DNA of 41,249 nucleotides from Herpetosiphonaceae bacterium. Lineage in GTDB: Bacteria; Chloroflexota; Chloroflexia; Chloroflexales; Herpetosiphonaceae. Where the stretch lies: NCBI GenBank assembly GCA_013538855.1, contig JABXJS010000181.1, positions 1-41,249 of the forward strand, written 5' to 3'. Numbering within the stretch: the stretch's first letter is position 1; each line of letters begins with the position of its first letter. This document shows, one piece after another, positions 40,846 to 41,249 of this stretch. A program made the position numbers and the translations under genes. The notes under the pieces were generated by a model, which searched no databases, was not told the DNA's origin, and saw nothing but the letters and a program-made list of their open reading frames with translations.

Positions 40846-40881
40846 ACAGCCGCGGCGGATACAGCTATCCGCTGCGGCTGT
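40846..40881. terminator. Terminator between glycosyltransferase and the edge gene
   Basis: A 16-bp stem with one G-T pair (left arm 40846-40861, right arm 40866-40881) has a 4-nt loop CAGC. It sits between the convergent ends of the glycosyltransferase gene and the minus-strand gene at the edge and may serve both. Confidence 0.75.
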
Positions 40882-40921
40882 GTGTATCTAGCGCAGACTA
40901 TCGATGTAAGCGCGAGCCTGA

Positions 40922-41249
40922 CTAGCGCTGATCGACCTGGCCCGCTGGCAGCGGCCCATCTAGGTTGATTGGCGCAAGGCTGGGCCGTGCGGCCAGTACC
41001 ATGAAGCCCAGCTGGGTGTACGGATCAAGCGCGCGCCACACACCATCGAGGTAGCCTGCCGCCCACGCCCGGTACGTCCCCGCCGCCAGCGTGCGGCTGC
41101 CGTGGTAGGTGTAGCGCGCGCCAGGCTGCAGCGTCACATTCTGCACGCCGGGAAAGTCCACGTTGGCTCCGCTGCTATCGCGCACGCCTGCGAACAGCCA
41201 CGGCACCGTCAGCGGCTGCCCGCCGACATTCTCCACCGTGAAGCTCAGC
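40922..41249 (-). CDS. C-terminal part of an uncharacterised protein, cut by the window edge
   Basis: At least 109 residues with the start outside the window. It begins in-frame as LSFTVENVGGQPLTVPWLF and continues QPGARYTYHGSRTLAAGTYR and LDPYTQLGFMVLA, ending AGQVDQR. The VENVGGQPL-type phrase, followed by a strand that describes amplitude above a baseline, is typical of immunoglobulin-like extracellular domains (CARDB-type) that end secreted Chloroflexota proteins. It has no YLP ending. An internal GTG at 41236 is not a credible start. Confidence 0.6.
   Translation of the reverse strand, partial: LSFTVENVGGQPLTVPWLFAGVRDSSGANVDFPGVQNVTLQPGARYTYHGSRTLAAGTYRAWAAGYLDGVWRALDPYTQLGFMVLAARPSLAPINLDGPLPAGQVDQR

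Overview
The window looks like chromosomal DNA of a G+C-rich member of the Chloroflexota, most likely class Chloroflexia. The best evidence is the recurrent C-terminal Tyr-Leu-Pro-x-hydrophobic ending on three otherwise unrelated secreted proteins ([25 protein letters not shown]), a pattern I associate with that group. A CruF-type carotenoid protein and the many short, scattered operons fit. There are no rRNA or tRNA genes, no insertion sequences and no convincing CRISPR array. The species cannot be fixed from sequence alone.

Layout. 1-3362 (minus): an ECF sigma factor and its zinc-finger anti-sigma, with a plausible self-recognised promoter; an M61 PDZ aminopeptidase; and a 55-residue membrane protein. 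3478-8407 (plus): a secreted HEXXH metalloprotease, an S9 acyl-peptidase coupled to an isoaspartyl peptidase/asparaginase, and a CruF-like membrane enzyme. With M61 this makes a peptide-turnover neighbourhood. 8404-10925 (minus): a soluble PAS-GAF histidine kinase and a nitroreductase. 11262-13565: a secreted PPC/P-domain protein with a Thr/Pro stalk. 13765-19782: a MOSC protein, VOC-fold proteins (one broken by a TGA), a TetR regulator divergent from a Tat-exported flavin amine oxidase, and a lactonase-like metallo-beta-lactamase.

20164-24099 is the most unusual part: a stand-alone NRPS-type adenylating enzyme overlaps by 7 nt a six-helix membrane NAD(P)-binding protein, followed by a crotonase. 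The first two are the separated halves of what I recognise as the fungal TmpL architecture (adenylation domain + membrane helices + reductase domain; TmpA lacks the adenylation part). I infer a membrane redox/adenylation pathway, function unknown.

24155-29911: two small uncharacterised genes, a nonsense-mutated CDI-type immunity gene, and a giant secreted FG-GAP protein with 14 repeats, readable as two seven-bladed propellers. 30464-36149: an oligo-1,6-glucosidase, an APH-fold kinase, an uncharacterised protein and a CopB-type copper ATPase. 36286-41249: a VOC protein, two uncharacterised minus-strand genes, a TetR regulator with a clear operator/promoter, an array of degenerate direct repeats, a GT1-type glycosyltransferase, and the C-terminal part of a further gene running off the edge.

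Starts were moved to the codon with a Shine-Dalgarno sequence where the longest reading frame had none. All family names come from motifs and memory; no database search was run.
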